A DNA stretch of 64,000 bases, taken from Serripes groenlandicus. Taxonomy: Eukaryota; Mollusca; Bivalvia; Cardiida; Cardiidae. Positions 21,781 to 31,768 of the stretch are shown one piece after another. Where the stretch lies: positions 14,815,609 through 14,879,608 of the forward strand of contig JASEVX010000011.1 of NCBI GenBank assembly GCA_031761405.1, in the 5' to 3' direction. The notes beneath the pieces are model-generated. The model saw only the letters and a program-made list of their open reading frames with translations. It did no database searches and was not told the origin of the DNA. Both the position numbers and the translations under genes were made by a program. How positions within the stretch are numbered: position 1 is the stretch's first letter; each line of letters starts with the position of its first letter.

Positions 21781-22045
21781 GAAATAGAAAATCTCTATAA
21801 TTGAAAGGATAACCTATGACTAAAAGTGGAAAACAATTGTGGCAAAAGGAGAAATTGCTCGTTTTGAGCAATTTCTTCTTTTGTAACTATGTTTTTCAAA
21901 ATGCTGTCTGCTGCATAGGCGTCAGAAAGCGTTTACAATGAGGGAAAGGGTTAAGTCAACGTAGCCAATTGTGTAAGGAAGTATGACTTCAAGTCAAAGT
22001 AGCAGATTATGTATGTATTGATGGTACTAGTGAATTGTGAAGGGA
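21690..22045 (+). repeat. Local ~266-bp duplication split by a MITE
   Basis: GTACCCAATTGCGTAGGAAA (21697) and GTAGCCAATTGTGTAAGGAA (21963) begin matching segments that run through AAGTCAAAG.AGC and GGTACTAGT. A TIR-C copy occupies the space between. Confidence 0.7.
21785..21957 (-). mobile_element. TIR-C MITE, reverse orientation
   Basis: AGAAAATCTCTATAATTGAA at the left, AAAGGAGAAATTGCTCGTTT in the centre and AGAAAGCGTTTACAATGAGG then GAAAGGGTTAA at the right. The distal end of the other arm is missing. Confidence 0.85.
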
Positions 22046-22089
22046 TCGTACAAGTTAAACACTTATTTCTAAATTTCGCCGGCTAAATA

Positions 22090-22350
22090 GCTAAATGAGC
22101 CATTACACACACAAAAAAAACACCAGTATGGTCCCTGCGTAATGTATCGACACAGATCAGCCTGCGCATTCCGGGCCGATACATTCCGTCTCAGGGGGAT
22201 ATAGGTATAGAGTAATGATTCCTGAAACAGAAAATCCACAGGAGGCCGAAAGTGTCTGCCTGGGTCAGCCTGCGCGGCACGCTTAGGCTGACCCGGGTCG
22301 ATACTTTACGCAGAGTCCACAATGATGGTTTCCTCGCGGAATGGCTCAAA
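22090..22350 (+). mobile_element. TIR-A MITE
   Basis: The left tip is altered (ATGAGCCATTACACACACAA). From GTCCCTGCGTAATGTATCGA onward it is typical and ends TTTCCTCGCGGAATGGCTCA. Confidence 0.9.
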
Positions 22351-22469
22351 TGTAGTTATAAATAACGCAATTTGACGGGTTTACGCTGATTAATTATGCT
22401 TTTACAGCTCTTTACAAACCGTTAATTGACACAATAGTCGAAGTACCATACTTGTGTCATCGTTAGTTC

Positions 22470-22705
22470 AATTAACCCTTTCCCTCATATAGACGCTTTC
22501 TGACGCCTCTGCAGCAGACGGCCTTTTCAAAAACATAGTGACAAAAGAATAAATTGCTCAAAACGAGCAATTTCTCCTTTTGCCACAATGTTTTGGACTT
22601 TTAGTCATAGGTTATCCATTCAAGTATAAAGATTGTCTTCTTTTTGAAAATATATGTTCAAAGTCGTCTGTTGCAGAATTGTCGTATAAGGGAAATGGTT
22701 CAGCG
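22470..22705 (+). mobile_element. TIR-C MITE, complete
   Basis: ATTAACCCTTTCCCTCATAT at the left and AAAGTCGTCTGTTGCAGAAT then AAGGGAAATGGTTCA at the right. GCCTCTGCAGCAGACGGCCT and CTCAAAACGAGCAATTTCTC are intact. Confidence 0.92.
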
Positions 22706-22884
22706 TACGAAAGAGTCCACTGTCGTGAACTATTTATCGTTTCACTCTTGTTAAAATATTCATTTCTCTGACTACCAACTTTATTGAAATTTAGATGGTT
22801 TCATAACACACCGGGGATTGTAACCTGAGATTTTACAATTCACCCGATTTAATATTTCAGAGCTTTTCTAAACATTTCTAAAGT

Positions 22885-23290
22885 GCATGTTAACCTGCAG
22901 ATGTGTTTTCAAAACATTGAGACTAAGGTATAAATTACCCGTAATTAAAATGTTCTCCCTTTGCTTCAATGAGTTTAACTGTATGTAATACTTAAACATT
23001 ATTCACAGAGTTTTCTACGTGGCACAGAGGTAACATGTGTATGTTTTTATTTATCTCGTGCGCACGACATGCTAACTCGTGTGTACGACATAATAAGTCG
23101 TGCGCACGAGATACTATGTCGTGCGCACGAGATAATTAAGTTGTGCGCACGAGATACTAAGTCGTGCGCACGAGATAAATAAAAACATACACATGTCACC
23201 TCTGTGCCACCGTAGTTTTTTAAACTTTGGCATATATATTGTTTCAAGATCGTCTGCTTCAGATCGTTGTTTGCGAGAGATGGTTCTTAA
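22885..23290 (+). mobile_element. TIR-C MITE interrupted by a foldback element
   Basis: The left half GTTAACCTGCAGATGTGTTT with GTTCTCCCTTTGCTTCAATG stops at 23014. The right half resumes at 23216 with TTTTTTAAACTTTGGCAT and ends GATCGTCTGCTTCAGATCGT then GCGAGAGATGGTTCTTAA. The inserted segment is annotated separately. A 26-bp satellite starts at its right tip. Confidence 0.75.
23015..23215. mobile_element. 201-bp foldback (inverted-repeat) element
   Basis: Starts CTACGTGGCACAGAGGTAAC and ends with CACCTCTGTGCCACCGTAG. The arms of about 55 bp differ at only one or two positions and share ATGTGTATGTTTTTATTTAT. Between them about six copies of the self-complementary TCGTGCGCACGA recur every 22-24 bp. 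TTTT on both sides may be the target duplication. Near-identical arms suggest recent insertion. Confidence 0.9.
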
Positions 23291-24520
23291 GTCGTCTGCT
23301 GCAATGTTGTTCATAAGCCGTCTGCTGCAATGTCGTTCATAAATCGTCTGCTGCAATGTTGTTCATAAATCGTCTGCTGCAATGTTGTTCATAAGCCGTC
23401 TGCTGCAATGTTGTTCATAAACCGTCTGCTGCAATGTTGTTCATAAATCGTCTGCTGCAATGTTGTTCATAAGCCGTCTGCTGTAATGTTGTTCATAAAT
23501 CGTCTGCTGCAATGTTGTTCATAAGCCGTCTGCTGCAATGTTGTTCATAAATCGTCTGCTGCAATGTTGTTCATAAACCGTCTGCTGCAATGTTGTTCAT
23601 AAATCGTCTGCTGCAATGTTGTTCATAAGCCGTCTGCTGCAATGTTGTTCATAAGTCGTCTGCTGCAATGTCATTCATAAGCCGTCTGCTGCAATGTCGT
23701 TTATAAGTCGTCTGCTGCAATGTTGTTCATAAAACGTCTGCTGCAATGTTGTTCATAAGCCGTCTGCTGCAATGTTGTTCATAAATCGTCTGCTGCAATG
23801 TTGTTCATAAATCGTCTGCTGCAATGTTGTTCATAAGCCGTCTGCTGCAATGTTGTTCATACATCGTCTGCTGCAATGTCGTTCATAAGTCGTCTGCTGC
23901 AATGGCGTTCATAAGTCGTCTGCTGCAATGTCGTTCATAAGTCGTCTACAGCAATGTCGTTCATAAGTCGTCTGCTGCAATGTCATTCATAAGTCGTTTG
24001 CTGCAATGTCGTTCATAAGTCGCCTGTTACAATATTGTTTAAAAGTTGTCTGCTGCAATGTCGTTCATAAGTCGTCTGCTGCAATGTTATTCATAAGTCG
24101 TCTGCTGCAATGTCATTTATAAGCCGTCTGCTGCAATGTCGTTCATAAGTCGTCTGCTGCAATGTCATTCATAAGTCGTTTGCTGCAATGTCGTTCATAA
24201 GTCGTCTGCTGCAATGTCGTTTATAAGTCGTCTGCTGCAATGTCATTCATAAGCCGTCTGCTGCAATGTCGTTTATAAGTCGTCTGCTGCAATGTTGTTC
24301 ATAAGTCGTCTGCTGCAATGTCATTCATAATCCGTCTGCTGCAATGTCGTTTATAAGTCGTCTGCTGCAATGTTGTTCATAAGTCGTCTGCGACAATGTC
24401 GTACATAAGCCATCTGCTGCAATGTCGTTCATATGTCGTCTGCGGCAATGTCGTTTATAAGTCGTCTGCGGCAATGTCGTTCAGAAGCCGTCTACTGCAA
24501 TGTCGTTCATAAGTCATCTT
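23271..24520. repeat. 26-bp satellite (about 48 copies)
   Basis: The unit GTCGTCTGCTGCAATGTTGT plus TCATAA repeats at 26 bp over 1.25 kb. Variants CATAAATCG, CATAAGCCG and CATAAGTCG are mixed. The left half favours GTTGTTC and the right half GTCGTTC or GTCATTC. The core GTCGTCTGCTGCA is the conserved subterminal motif of TIR-C, and the array begins exactly where a TIR-C right end stops. Confidence 0.97.
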
Positions 24521-24529
24521 TTGTTCTTT

Positions 24530-24725
24530 CATTTGTAGAGGTAAGAGATCCTCTACAAAATGTGGTCAAACCATTTTTATTGGTTGAGAAACATAAAAGC
24601 TTGGCCGCATCAGAGAAGGGGTTTAACGAAAGGAACTTCATAAGTCATCTTCTCAGGATCTGCTTGCCTGATTTCAAGATTACTTTGGCAGAAATGTTAC
24701 TTATAGTTACCCTATTCTATAATTG
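24530..24725 (+). repeat. Single unit of the 18.9-20 kb repeat family
   Basis: Contains TTTTATTGGTTGAGAAACAT, AAGCTTGGCCGCATCAGAGA, GGGG, CTTCTCAGGATCTGCTTGCC and GGCAGAAATGTTACTTATAG, in the order seen in the array at 18868-20000. The 97-residue frame across it also includes the satellite and is not a gene. Confidence 0.65.
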
Positions 24726-24729
24726 ATAG

Positions 24730-25615
24730 AACTACTAGTATTTGTCTGGGTTTAATGGAATTGGGTTAGACCATGCCAACAGTAAAGAACTTAACGGGGG
24801 TGTTGACGCCCCAATAAGGTTTGAAATAAAACATCAACTAAATATTAACTTTAAACTTCCACACTTCCAATTGATACTTGAGAAAAAGTAGATTTATTAC
24901 AAACAGAAAGTGATGGATCTGATTCGAAGCCTCAACATCATTGCCGCATGTTTTTTTAGAATGGTTGTTCTTCATCAAAGCAGAATGAGTGTGTTTAAGA
25001 GGCAGATAGTTTTCAATTTTCTGTAGAATCATTAATCTATATAAAGCTTTCAAATGAAACAAGATCGTGGCTTTATTTTTTTATTCTTAAAACTTATGAA
25101 CTTATTTAAATATTAGTAAAAGAATTGTTTTATCGGGACTGTTTCGAAATCCAATATATATAGGATCTGACATGAGTTGTCATTTTATATAAAGTTTTAT
25201 TAAACAAGTTCAATAAATTTTCGCGGTCAGAAAATAGTTCCAACGTGTAATACTTAATGAACTGTTAAACTAATCACAAACACGTTATTTGTATGACCGA
25301 TAATAGTCCCTTTACCACGTTCATCTATCGTGACATTTGTGTTTACCGGATACACGTTCTCGGCAATGTTGTAAACACTCGCGGGTGAATACAAACATAG
25401 TGATTCGGTCATGTTATATTACACACGTTATATATAAAGAAATACGTAATGGGTATATTAGATCGGATACAAGCAATGTCATGTGATACATAGTTATTTG
25501 GTGATATTATATTAAAAGATCAAAGCACATTATTTAAACAAACATTGTATGAAGCGAACGCATCAATATACTATTGCATCGCTTACCATTAATAAGCCGT
25601 ACAACCTATTAGAAA
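24730..25615. other. Unannotated AT-rich stretch
   Basis: No feature recognised. A 74-residue minus-strand frame (24838-25062) has no motif that I know. Confidence 0.35.
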
Positions 25616-25617
25616 GA

Positions 25618-25815
25618 TATGTAGTAGCAGTAGTAGCAGTAGTGTAGTGTAGTATAGTGTAGATTAGGGTAATGAAGTGACAGCAGCAGCAGTAGTAGTA
25701 GCAGTGTAAGGTATTATCATAGTAGGTTTGGTTAAGGTACTAGAACTAGCAGTGGTGTTAGTAGGATCAGTGTAGTATGGTATAGTGTAAGGTAAGGTAT
25801 GAGTAGAGGCAATAA
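25618..25815. repeat. Degenerate AGT/AGC triplet-rich repeat
   Basis: Irregular TAGTAGCAGTAGTAGCAGTA and AGTGTAGTATAGTGTAG motifs with interruptions. Confidence 0.8.
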
Positions 25816-25819
25816 GCAG

Positions 25820-26340
25820 TGGTGTGATACATGTTTAAATATTTGAAGTGCTTGCGATTAATTCTATACGTGGCGAATTATAACTTATGTGTTCATAAAA
25901 AGCCTTGTACGCAACGCATTTAACTCTATATAGGGTAGAAACGGCATTTTCTTTTTTATTATGTTCGAACCTTACTAGTATATACATGGTGTATACAGAT
26001 TTATATGCGATGCATTTTTCATTGGGATGATGGTATTTTCCGGCATTCACCGGAATTATTTCCGGGAAATACAGATTAACACCGTCTACGCCAGCGTTGC
26101 TGAACAATCTATAAATAGAAGTGTCACATTTTATGAATGCACGGGAAGCAGATTGACTGAAATCCGCTCTAGACGATGCTGAAATTAAACTGTTGTCAAT
26201 TCAGATGACTCTTGAAATATCTTCTGGCGTAAATATTCACCCTTTGCCACGTAAAATTAAATTTGAAGTTAAATTATGAAAAATGAAAGTACAATTTTAG
26301 AATATAGGATTATAAAACGAATGTGACATAAGCAGAAATA
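25820..26340. other. Unannotated stretch
   Basis: A 90-residue minus-strand frame at 25835-26107 is not recognised and has no neighbouring support. A short near-palindrome, TTTTCCGGCATTCACCGGAA, lies at 26036-26055. Confidence 0.35.
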
Positions 26341-26344
26341 ACTC

Positions 26345-26442
26345 ATAATGACCAATATCTCCATTTGCCACACTGTTTGCGTATTTAATTCAACTTCTGT
26401 AGACAGGCCAGAATGCATATGCGTGTGGGAAAGGGTTTAACT
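26345..26442 (+). mobile_element. TIR-C MITE, right half
   Basis: CTCCATTTGCCACACTGTTT leads to AACTTCTGTAGACAGGCCAG and ends GTGTGGGAAAGGGTTTAA. Confidence 0.6.
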
Positions 26443-26819
26443 TTCTCTTAGAATTGCCACATTGGCAGATTATATGAGCCATTCCAAAAGGTACAAATCC
26501 GTTTTTGCGAATATTGTAGTACAAGACCAGTCTGTTCATTCGCAGTTCATATTAGATAATAATATGATATTATGCGTTTTAGAAGCTTCAGGCAAGTCGT
26601 GAAGAATCTGAAAAGAGCAAATATGCAGGCTAATTTGAACCTAAACTATTCAGAATAAACGAAGTTATACCTTTTCCCGAAGATAAAATCAAACATTTAA
26701 TGTAAATCCCTTTTTCAGTTAATACTCTTATTTCAACAATCTTCAGGGGAATTAAAAATTGTATTTACGAGGGAATATTACCATAATGTAATAACCTAAG
26801 CACATTTTTAAATCAATTT

Positions 26820-27010
26820 TAAATCTTTTCCCAAATACAACAAGTATGCATCAGATGACGTTAAGGCTAACATAACAAAAATCTTTACAAAAGAACGTTT
26901 AATTATTGAAGCGAGTTGAATACCTTGTGGCAAATGGCGAAATTTTTCTCAAGATGAACAATTTATCCTTTTGCCACAATGCTTCAGGCCTCAAAGAGCG
27001 CCTGCATGGA
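26820..27010 (+). mobile_element. TIR-C MITE, decayed
   Basis: Left TAAATCTTTTCCCAAATACA then CATCAGATGACG, and centre CAATTTATCCTTTTGCCACA. The right end is unclear. Confidence 0.5.
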
Positions 27011-27379
27011 CGACATTCTGCACCTCAGAAAATGTGTGCACTTCTATTTATAGATTGTTCCGTGTTCAACTCTTGTCTACTTCCGCGAAAGTCTAATTTT
27101 TAGTGTCATGAACAATAAAATCTTTACTTTTCTTATCTTCAAATTGTCCATCTTGCTTACTTTAGATGGATATACAGGTCAAGAAAGTGTTATATAAAAC
27201 AATATAAAACACTTGAAACTTGCAAATGTCAAAACTGAATGTACACCCTGCTAACATAAGGTCACAGAGCTGTGTGAACGGGGTATAAGAAATGGAACAC
27301 GCTTTATTAGAATGAACGCGTTTGAACTATTTGCCTCGAGCTCGAAAACTCATAACAAAGTTATGTCTATGTCTGTGTT

Positions 27380-28275
27380 AGTATACCGTATAAAGTATAC
27401 CGTATAAAGTATACAGTATAAAGTATACAGTATAAAGTATAAAGTATACAGTATAAAGTATGCAGTATAAAGTATGCAGTCTACAGTAAGCAGTATAAAG
27501 TAAGCAGTATAACGTATGCAATCTACAGTAAACAGTAAGCAGTATGCAGTCTACAGTAAGCAGTATGCAATCTACAGTAAGCAGTATGCAGTTTACGGTA
27601 TGCAGTAAGCAGTAAGCAGTAAGCAGTATACAGTAAGCAGTCTACAGAAAAAGCAGAAAACCGTATGAAGGATGCAGTTTACAATTTGCAGTTTACAGTA
27701 TGCAGTATGCAGTCTTCAGTAAGCTGTATACAGTATGCAATAAGCAGCATGAAGTCTACAGAAAGCAGAAAGCAGTATGCAGTATGCAGTTTTTAGTTTT
27801 CAGTATGCAGTATGCTTTAAGAAGTTTTCAGTATGCTTTAAGAAGTTTTCAGTATGCAGTATGCAGTATGCAATATACAGTATGCAGTATGCTGTATGCA
27901 GTATGCAGTATGCCGTATGCAGTATGCAGTCTACAGTCTACAGTAAGAACAAGGCAGAAGCAGTAAGCAGTATAGAATGTAAAGTATGCAGTATAAAGTG
28001 TACAGTAAGCAGTATAAAGTGTACAGTAAGCAGTATAAAGTGTACAGTATGCAGTATGCAGTATGAAGTATGCAGTAAGCAGTATGTACTCTACAGAAAG
28101 CAGTATGCATTATGCAGTCTACAGAAAGCAGTATGCAGTATGCAGTCTACAGTAAGGAGTATGCAGTATGCAGTCTACAGTAAGGAGTAAGCAGTATGCA
28201 GTCTACAGAAAGCAGTATGCAGTATGCAGTCTACAGAAAGCAGAAAGCAGTATGCAGTATGCAGTTTGCAGTTGG
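27380..28275. repeat. Heptamer array, 7-bp period (about 125 units)
   Basis: Reads as consecutive 7-mers such as CAGTATG, CAGTAAG, CAGTCTA, CAGTATA and AAGTATG with no loss of phase over long runs. Higher-order blocks like CAGTATG-CAGTATG-CAGTCTA-CAGAAAG recur. Because 7 and 3 are coprime, stop-free frames repeat every 21 bp. This explains the 88 and 137-residue frames rich in Q, Y, A, V, C and S. Confidence 0.96.
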
Positions 28276-28471
28276 TTCTAGCTATACATGGTTCTTTCTA
28301 TACATGATTATCTTGTTGTATCTTTTTATGCTTAAGATTGATTCGACGTTTAAACAGTTACATGGAACCCCTCTTGTACGTTTTATCGATTCGTATGGTT
28401 GAGAACTTGCCAAACATGCACTTTAGATTTGACACATTTTGTAAACACGGTTTACCAAGAACTCTCGGAAT

Positions 28472-28660
28472 AAATGAGCCACGTCACGCGAAAACCGATC
28501 TTCGGGATTAAGCGACCAGTGAAGATCCAGACCACCCTGCTGTTTGGCGCAATCTGACCTCCCCCTTCGCCATCTTGTTGCACAGGTATCCAAGAGTGCC
28601 ACTGGAGAAATGTTATAAATGGTACATGATTACGCACCAGAGTGTTCAATATACGCTTGC
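28472..28660 (+). mobile_element. Fragment of another inverted-repeat family
   Basis: ATGAGCCACGTCACGCGAAA then CCGATCTTCGGGATTAAGCG and AAGATCCAGACCACCCTGC resemble, from memory, a second bivalve MITE family with ends GAGCCGCGTCATGCGAAAAC. No right arm was found here, so the family call is tentative. Confidence 0.4.
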
Positions 28661-28664
28661 ATGT

Positions 28665-29260
28665 AATGCTAGAAAATCGCTTACCCAGGAAAAACCGTGA
28701 TAAAACTAAAAAATGTGTTGAAAGCTGCTTAAAACACCAAATAATTAAAGAATCAAAATCTTCACAAGTAGATTTTTGCGTGGCGTAATTGAACTAAAAT
28801 GCTGTTCAGAATGGAAGTACAGGATGTACAGGATGGTGGTCGGTATACCGGTATATCGGTGTATGCACTGAATAAAGTTGAGCAATACAGTTGCGAGATC
28901 ATTGCCAACTTTGGGACTTATCAGGCTATCGAGCGATCTCTATCTCCGAGCAATACTGGCGTTTACATAGGTTAGTGTACCAGGTATCTGTCACTGTCCG
29001 CTTGGCTTGATAAGCTAGAGTAATTTATGGGGGTCATAAAATGTTTTGTTTTATTATATACGCAGTCTCGATTTATTCTAGAAGAGTGAAAACTTTGATG
29101 TTTAATTAGTTAGGGCTATGACGAAAATGAGTACTGCTGTATTGTCTACACGTCCAATGCGCGTCTACAAAAAAAAAAAAATGTTTTGCAGTGATTGAAG
29201 ATTATTTTTATATCTTTATTCGTAAAATTGTACAAAAATCAATATGGTCAGTACTCTATA
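28665..29260. other. Unannotated stretch
   Basis: No repeat recognised. A short GGTATACCGGTATATCGGTGTA stretch near 28841-28862 is locally palindromic. Confidence 0.35.
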
Positions 29261-29264
29261 GTGA

Positions 29265-29375
29265 ATAGTGTAGAAAACATTATGACCAAAGGGAATATTA
29301 CTGATAATGAGCATTTACCCCTTTTTTTTTTCAAAATATTTTCAAGAATCGTCTGCTGATGAATGGTTAAACCTT
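29265..29375 (+). mobile_element. TIR-C MITE, right-half relic
   Basis: AAACATTATGACCAAAGGGA, ACTGATAATGAGCATTTACC, then AAGAATCGTCTGCTGATGAA and GGTTAAACC. Confidence 0.55.
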
Positions 29376-29436
29376 AGATTTAAACATTGTAGTTGATTTC
29401 TCAAGTTCTTGTTATTGTTTTTTGTTTTTTGTTTTT

Positions 29437-29875
29437 TGTTTTTATGGTGTTTAACGCCGTTTTCAACAATGTTTCAGATATACAACGGCGCTTCCTTGGT
29501 AAGTACTACTTAGGCCAACATTCTTTTATTTTCTGTTTTACGAGAATGCCTGCCCAATTTTTTCCAAAAATGAAATAAAATGAAACAGTTTTGAGTTCAT
29601 TTTATTTTTTTATTTTTCGCCGACATCATTATTTGAGTTGAACAGAAATAGAATTGACTATATATTTGAGAGAAAACGCAGATAATCATGGTCTGTTCAT
29701 CTTGTAAGATGATAAAACTGCATTTTCTATCACTTATTATGTAGTTGTAGTAAAAAAAATATAAAAAATATGTTGCCTTTTTATTGTTTTATTTTTATTT
29801 TGTTGATAGAGTGCTTAATAAAGAGACTTTTATTTTTATTTCGCCCTATCGACCCAATTTTTTTACAAAAAATCT

Positions 29876-29908
<33 letters not shown>

Positions 29909-30000
29909 TCCTGACACCATTGAGTCGGTCGTACTGCTAACCCCGTAATACTGGGTGTCAAGAATAGAGAGTTAGAACTTCCATTTCTTTAAAAGTCTTA
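29437..30000 (-). mobile_element. SINE-2 split by a 393-bp MITE
   Basis: The minus-strand SINE 3' side is GGTGTTTAACGCCGTTTTCA and GGCGCTTCCTTGGTAAGTAC. It is interrupted at 29512 and resumes at 29906 with TTATCCTGACACCATTGAGT then CGTACTGCTAACCCCGTAAT. The head is missing. Confidence 0.85.
29513..29905. mobile_element. 393-bp MITE with 33-bp terminal inverted repeats
   Basis: Left end GGCCAACATTCTTTTATTTT then CTGTTTTACGAGA. The right end mirrors it (TCTCGTAAAACAGATAATAA, then AAAAATGTTGGCC) with two differences. TTA flanks both ends (29510-29512 and 29906-29908), as a 3-bp target duplication. It encodes no protein. It lies inside a SINE, so it is the younger of the two. Confidence 0.9.
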
Positions 30001-30233
30001 AAAGTCGTTAAACGTCACTCAGAAACATAAGATACTCACACTATGAATAACACGATACTACAGTGTCTGGAGTATCATTGAAACAAACGTCACATATCAT
30101 TCAGAAACACATATATAATGTATGACTAACACTTGCATTTTATGCGATACTACAGCTTCTGGAATAATATTGAAACAGATGTCACATATCATTCAAATAA
30201 TATATAATTTAGAGTTAACACTTGTATTTAAAC

Positions 30234-30364
30234 TGGCTTCGAACGAATGTTGTGTAAGTACTGGTGTGGGAAAGCCAGGAAAACATGGGTAGGTGCACTG
30301 ACCGCCGTGATATGACCAAAGCTGTTGAAAGCGGCGTTAAACTCCAAACAAACAAACAAACAAA
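30234..30364 (+). mobile_element. SINE-1, 5'-truncated copy 1
   Basis: 3' half only: GTAAGTACTGGTGTGGGAAA, GACCGCCGTGATATGACCAA and GGCGTTAAACTCCAAACAAA. It is flanked by TGTATTTAAAC at 30223-30233 and 30365-30375. Its tail is (CAAA)n. Confidence 0.9.
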
Positions 30365-30375
30365 TGTATTTAAAC

Positions 30376-30497
30376 GTTGCTTGGGAAGATTGTTGTGTGG
30401 AGTACCGGTGTGAGAAAACCAGGAAATGCATGAGTAGGTATACTGGCCGCCGTGATATAACTGAGAAATTGTTGAAAACGGCGTTAAACCCAATCAA
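30376..30497 (+). mobile_element. SINE-1, 5'-truncated copy 2
   Basis: GTTGCTTGGGAAGATTGTTG through GGCCGCCGTGATATAACTGA to GGCGTTAAACCCAATCAA. It is flanked by TGTATTTAAAC at 30365-30375 and 30498-30508, the same 11-bp target used by copy 1. It is much closer to the intact SINE-1 copies at 50359 and 61866 than copy 1 is. Confidence 0.9.
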
Positions 30498-31484
30498 TGT
30501 ATTTAAACGATACTACAGTGTCTAGAATATTATTGAAACAGACGTCACATATCATTCAGAAACACATATATTAGTTAGGGTTAACACTTGTATTTTAACG
30601 ATACCAAAGTGTCCGGAATATCATTGAAAGCCAGGTCAATCATCATTCAGAAACACATATATAATGTATAGCTAATACTTGTATTTTAACGATACTACAG
30701 TGTCTAGAATATTATTGAAACAGACGTCACATATCATTCAGAAACACTTATATAATGTATAGCTAATACTTGTATTTAAACGATACTACATTGTCTGGAA
30801 TAATATTGAAACAGACGTCACATATCATTCAGAAACACATATATAATGTATAGCTAACACTTGTATTTTATACGATACTACAGTTTCTGGAATAATATTG
30901 AAACAGACGTCCCATATCATTCAGAAACACTTATATAATGTATGGCTAATACTTGTATTTTAACGATACTACATTGTCTGGAATAATATTGAAACAGACG
31001 TCACATATCATTCAGAAACACATATATAATGTATAGCTAACACTTGTATTTTATACGATACTACAGTTTCTGGAATAATATTGAAACAGACTTCACATAT
31101 CATTCAGAAACACATATATAATGTATGGCTAATACTTGTATTTTAACGATATTACAGTTTCTATAATATTATTAAAACAGACGTCACATATCATTCAGAA
31201 ACACATATATAATTTAGGGTTAACACTTGCATTTTAACGATACTACAGTGTCTATACTATTAATATATCTATAGGTGCTACCTATTTACGAAAAAAAAGT
31301 AAGATGATTGTAAATACAAATTAAAGTGCATACTATGGCAATAAAAAATGATTGATAAGTAATTGACTAGACGATAATAATGTTAATCTCATGTTTTCTG
31401 CATGATCACAAAATGTTTGGAATTCGTTTTGCTGTCGTCTATTATTACGAACAGAAAATAATAAAGTAAATCCCTCTTGATTGC

Positions 31485-31585
31485 AGTTTACCCTTTCCCC
31501 ACATATAGTCGCTTTATGACGCCTCTGTAGCAGACAACTTTTGAAATCATTGTGGCAAAATGAGAAGTTGCTCATAATGATCTCG
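31485..31585 (+). mobile_element. TIR-C MITE, left half
   Basis: TTTACCCTTTCCCCACATAT, GCCTCTGTAGCAGACAACTT and GAAGTTGCTCATAATGA, then lost. Confidence 0.75.
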
Positions 31586-31629
31586 ATATAGACTGTTCAT
31601 AAAAGCCAACTAGTTACTTTTTCCCCCAA

Positions 31630-31720
31630 TAACTGGCTTAATTAGAACGGGGTAATTAGTACTGGTACGCCGTTATATAATGTTGAAAGCGGCGTAAAAT
31701 ACCAAACCATCAATCATATG
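31630..31720 (+). mobile_element. SINE-2 3'-end fragment
   Basis: AATTAGTACTGGTACGCCGT, TATATAATGTTGAAAGCGGC then GTAAAATACCAAACCATCAA. Confidence 0.75.
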
Positions 31721-31768
31721 AAGATTGGAGATCAAATGTCTTGAAGCAGTCCCTTAAGACACAAGTGT

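Larger units (their letters stand above)
30028..31262 (+). repeat. 91-bp satellite array
   Basis: The unit holds AACGATACTACAGTGTCTGG, then ATATTATTGAAACAGACGTC, ACATATCATTCAGAAACACA and TATATAATGTATAGCTAATA. Spacing is 91 bp (30661, 30752, 30843). About 12 copies are present, two with embedded SINE pieces between them. The same family forms the array at 43805-45110, and a lone fragment sits at 39870-39912. Confidence 0.95.

Noticed and set aside
23271..24520. CRISPR array
   Set aside because: Units are contiguous 26-bp repeats without unique spacers, and the DNA is eukaryotic in character.
25835..26107. 90-residue minus-strand ORF
   Set aside because: AT-rich, no motif, no neighbouring exon or conserved copy; could not be supported.
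27700..28402. Frames rich in [13 protein letters not shown] as secreted or structural repeat proteins
   Set aside because: They follow directly from the 7-bp repeat read every 21 bp.
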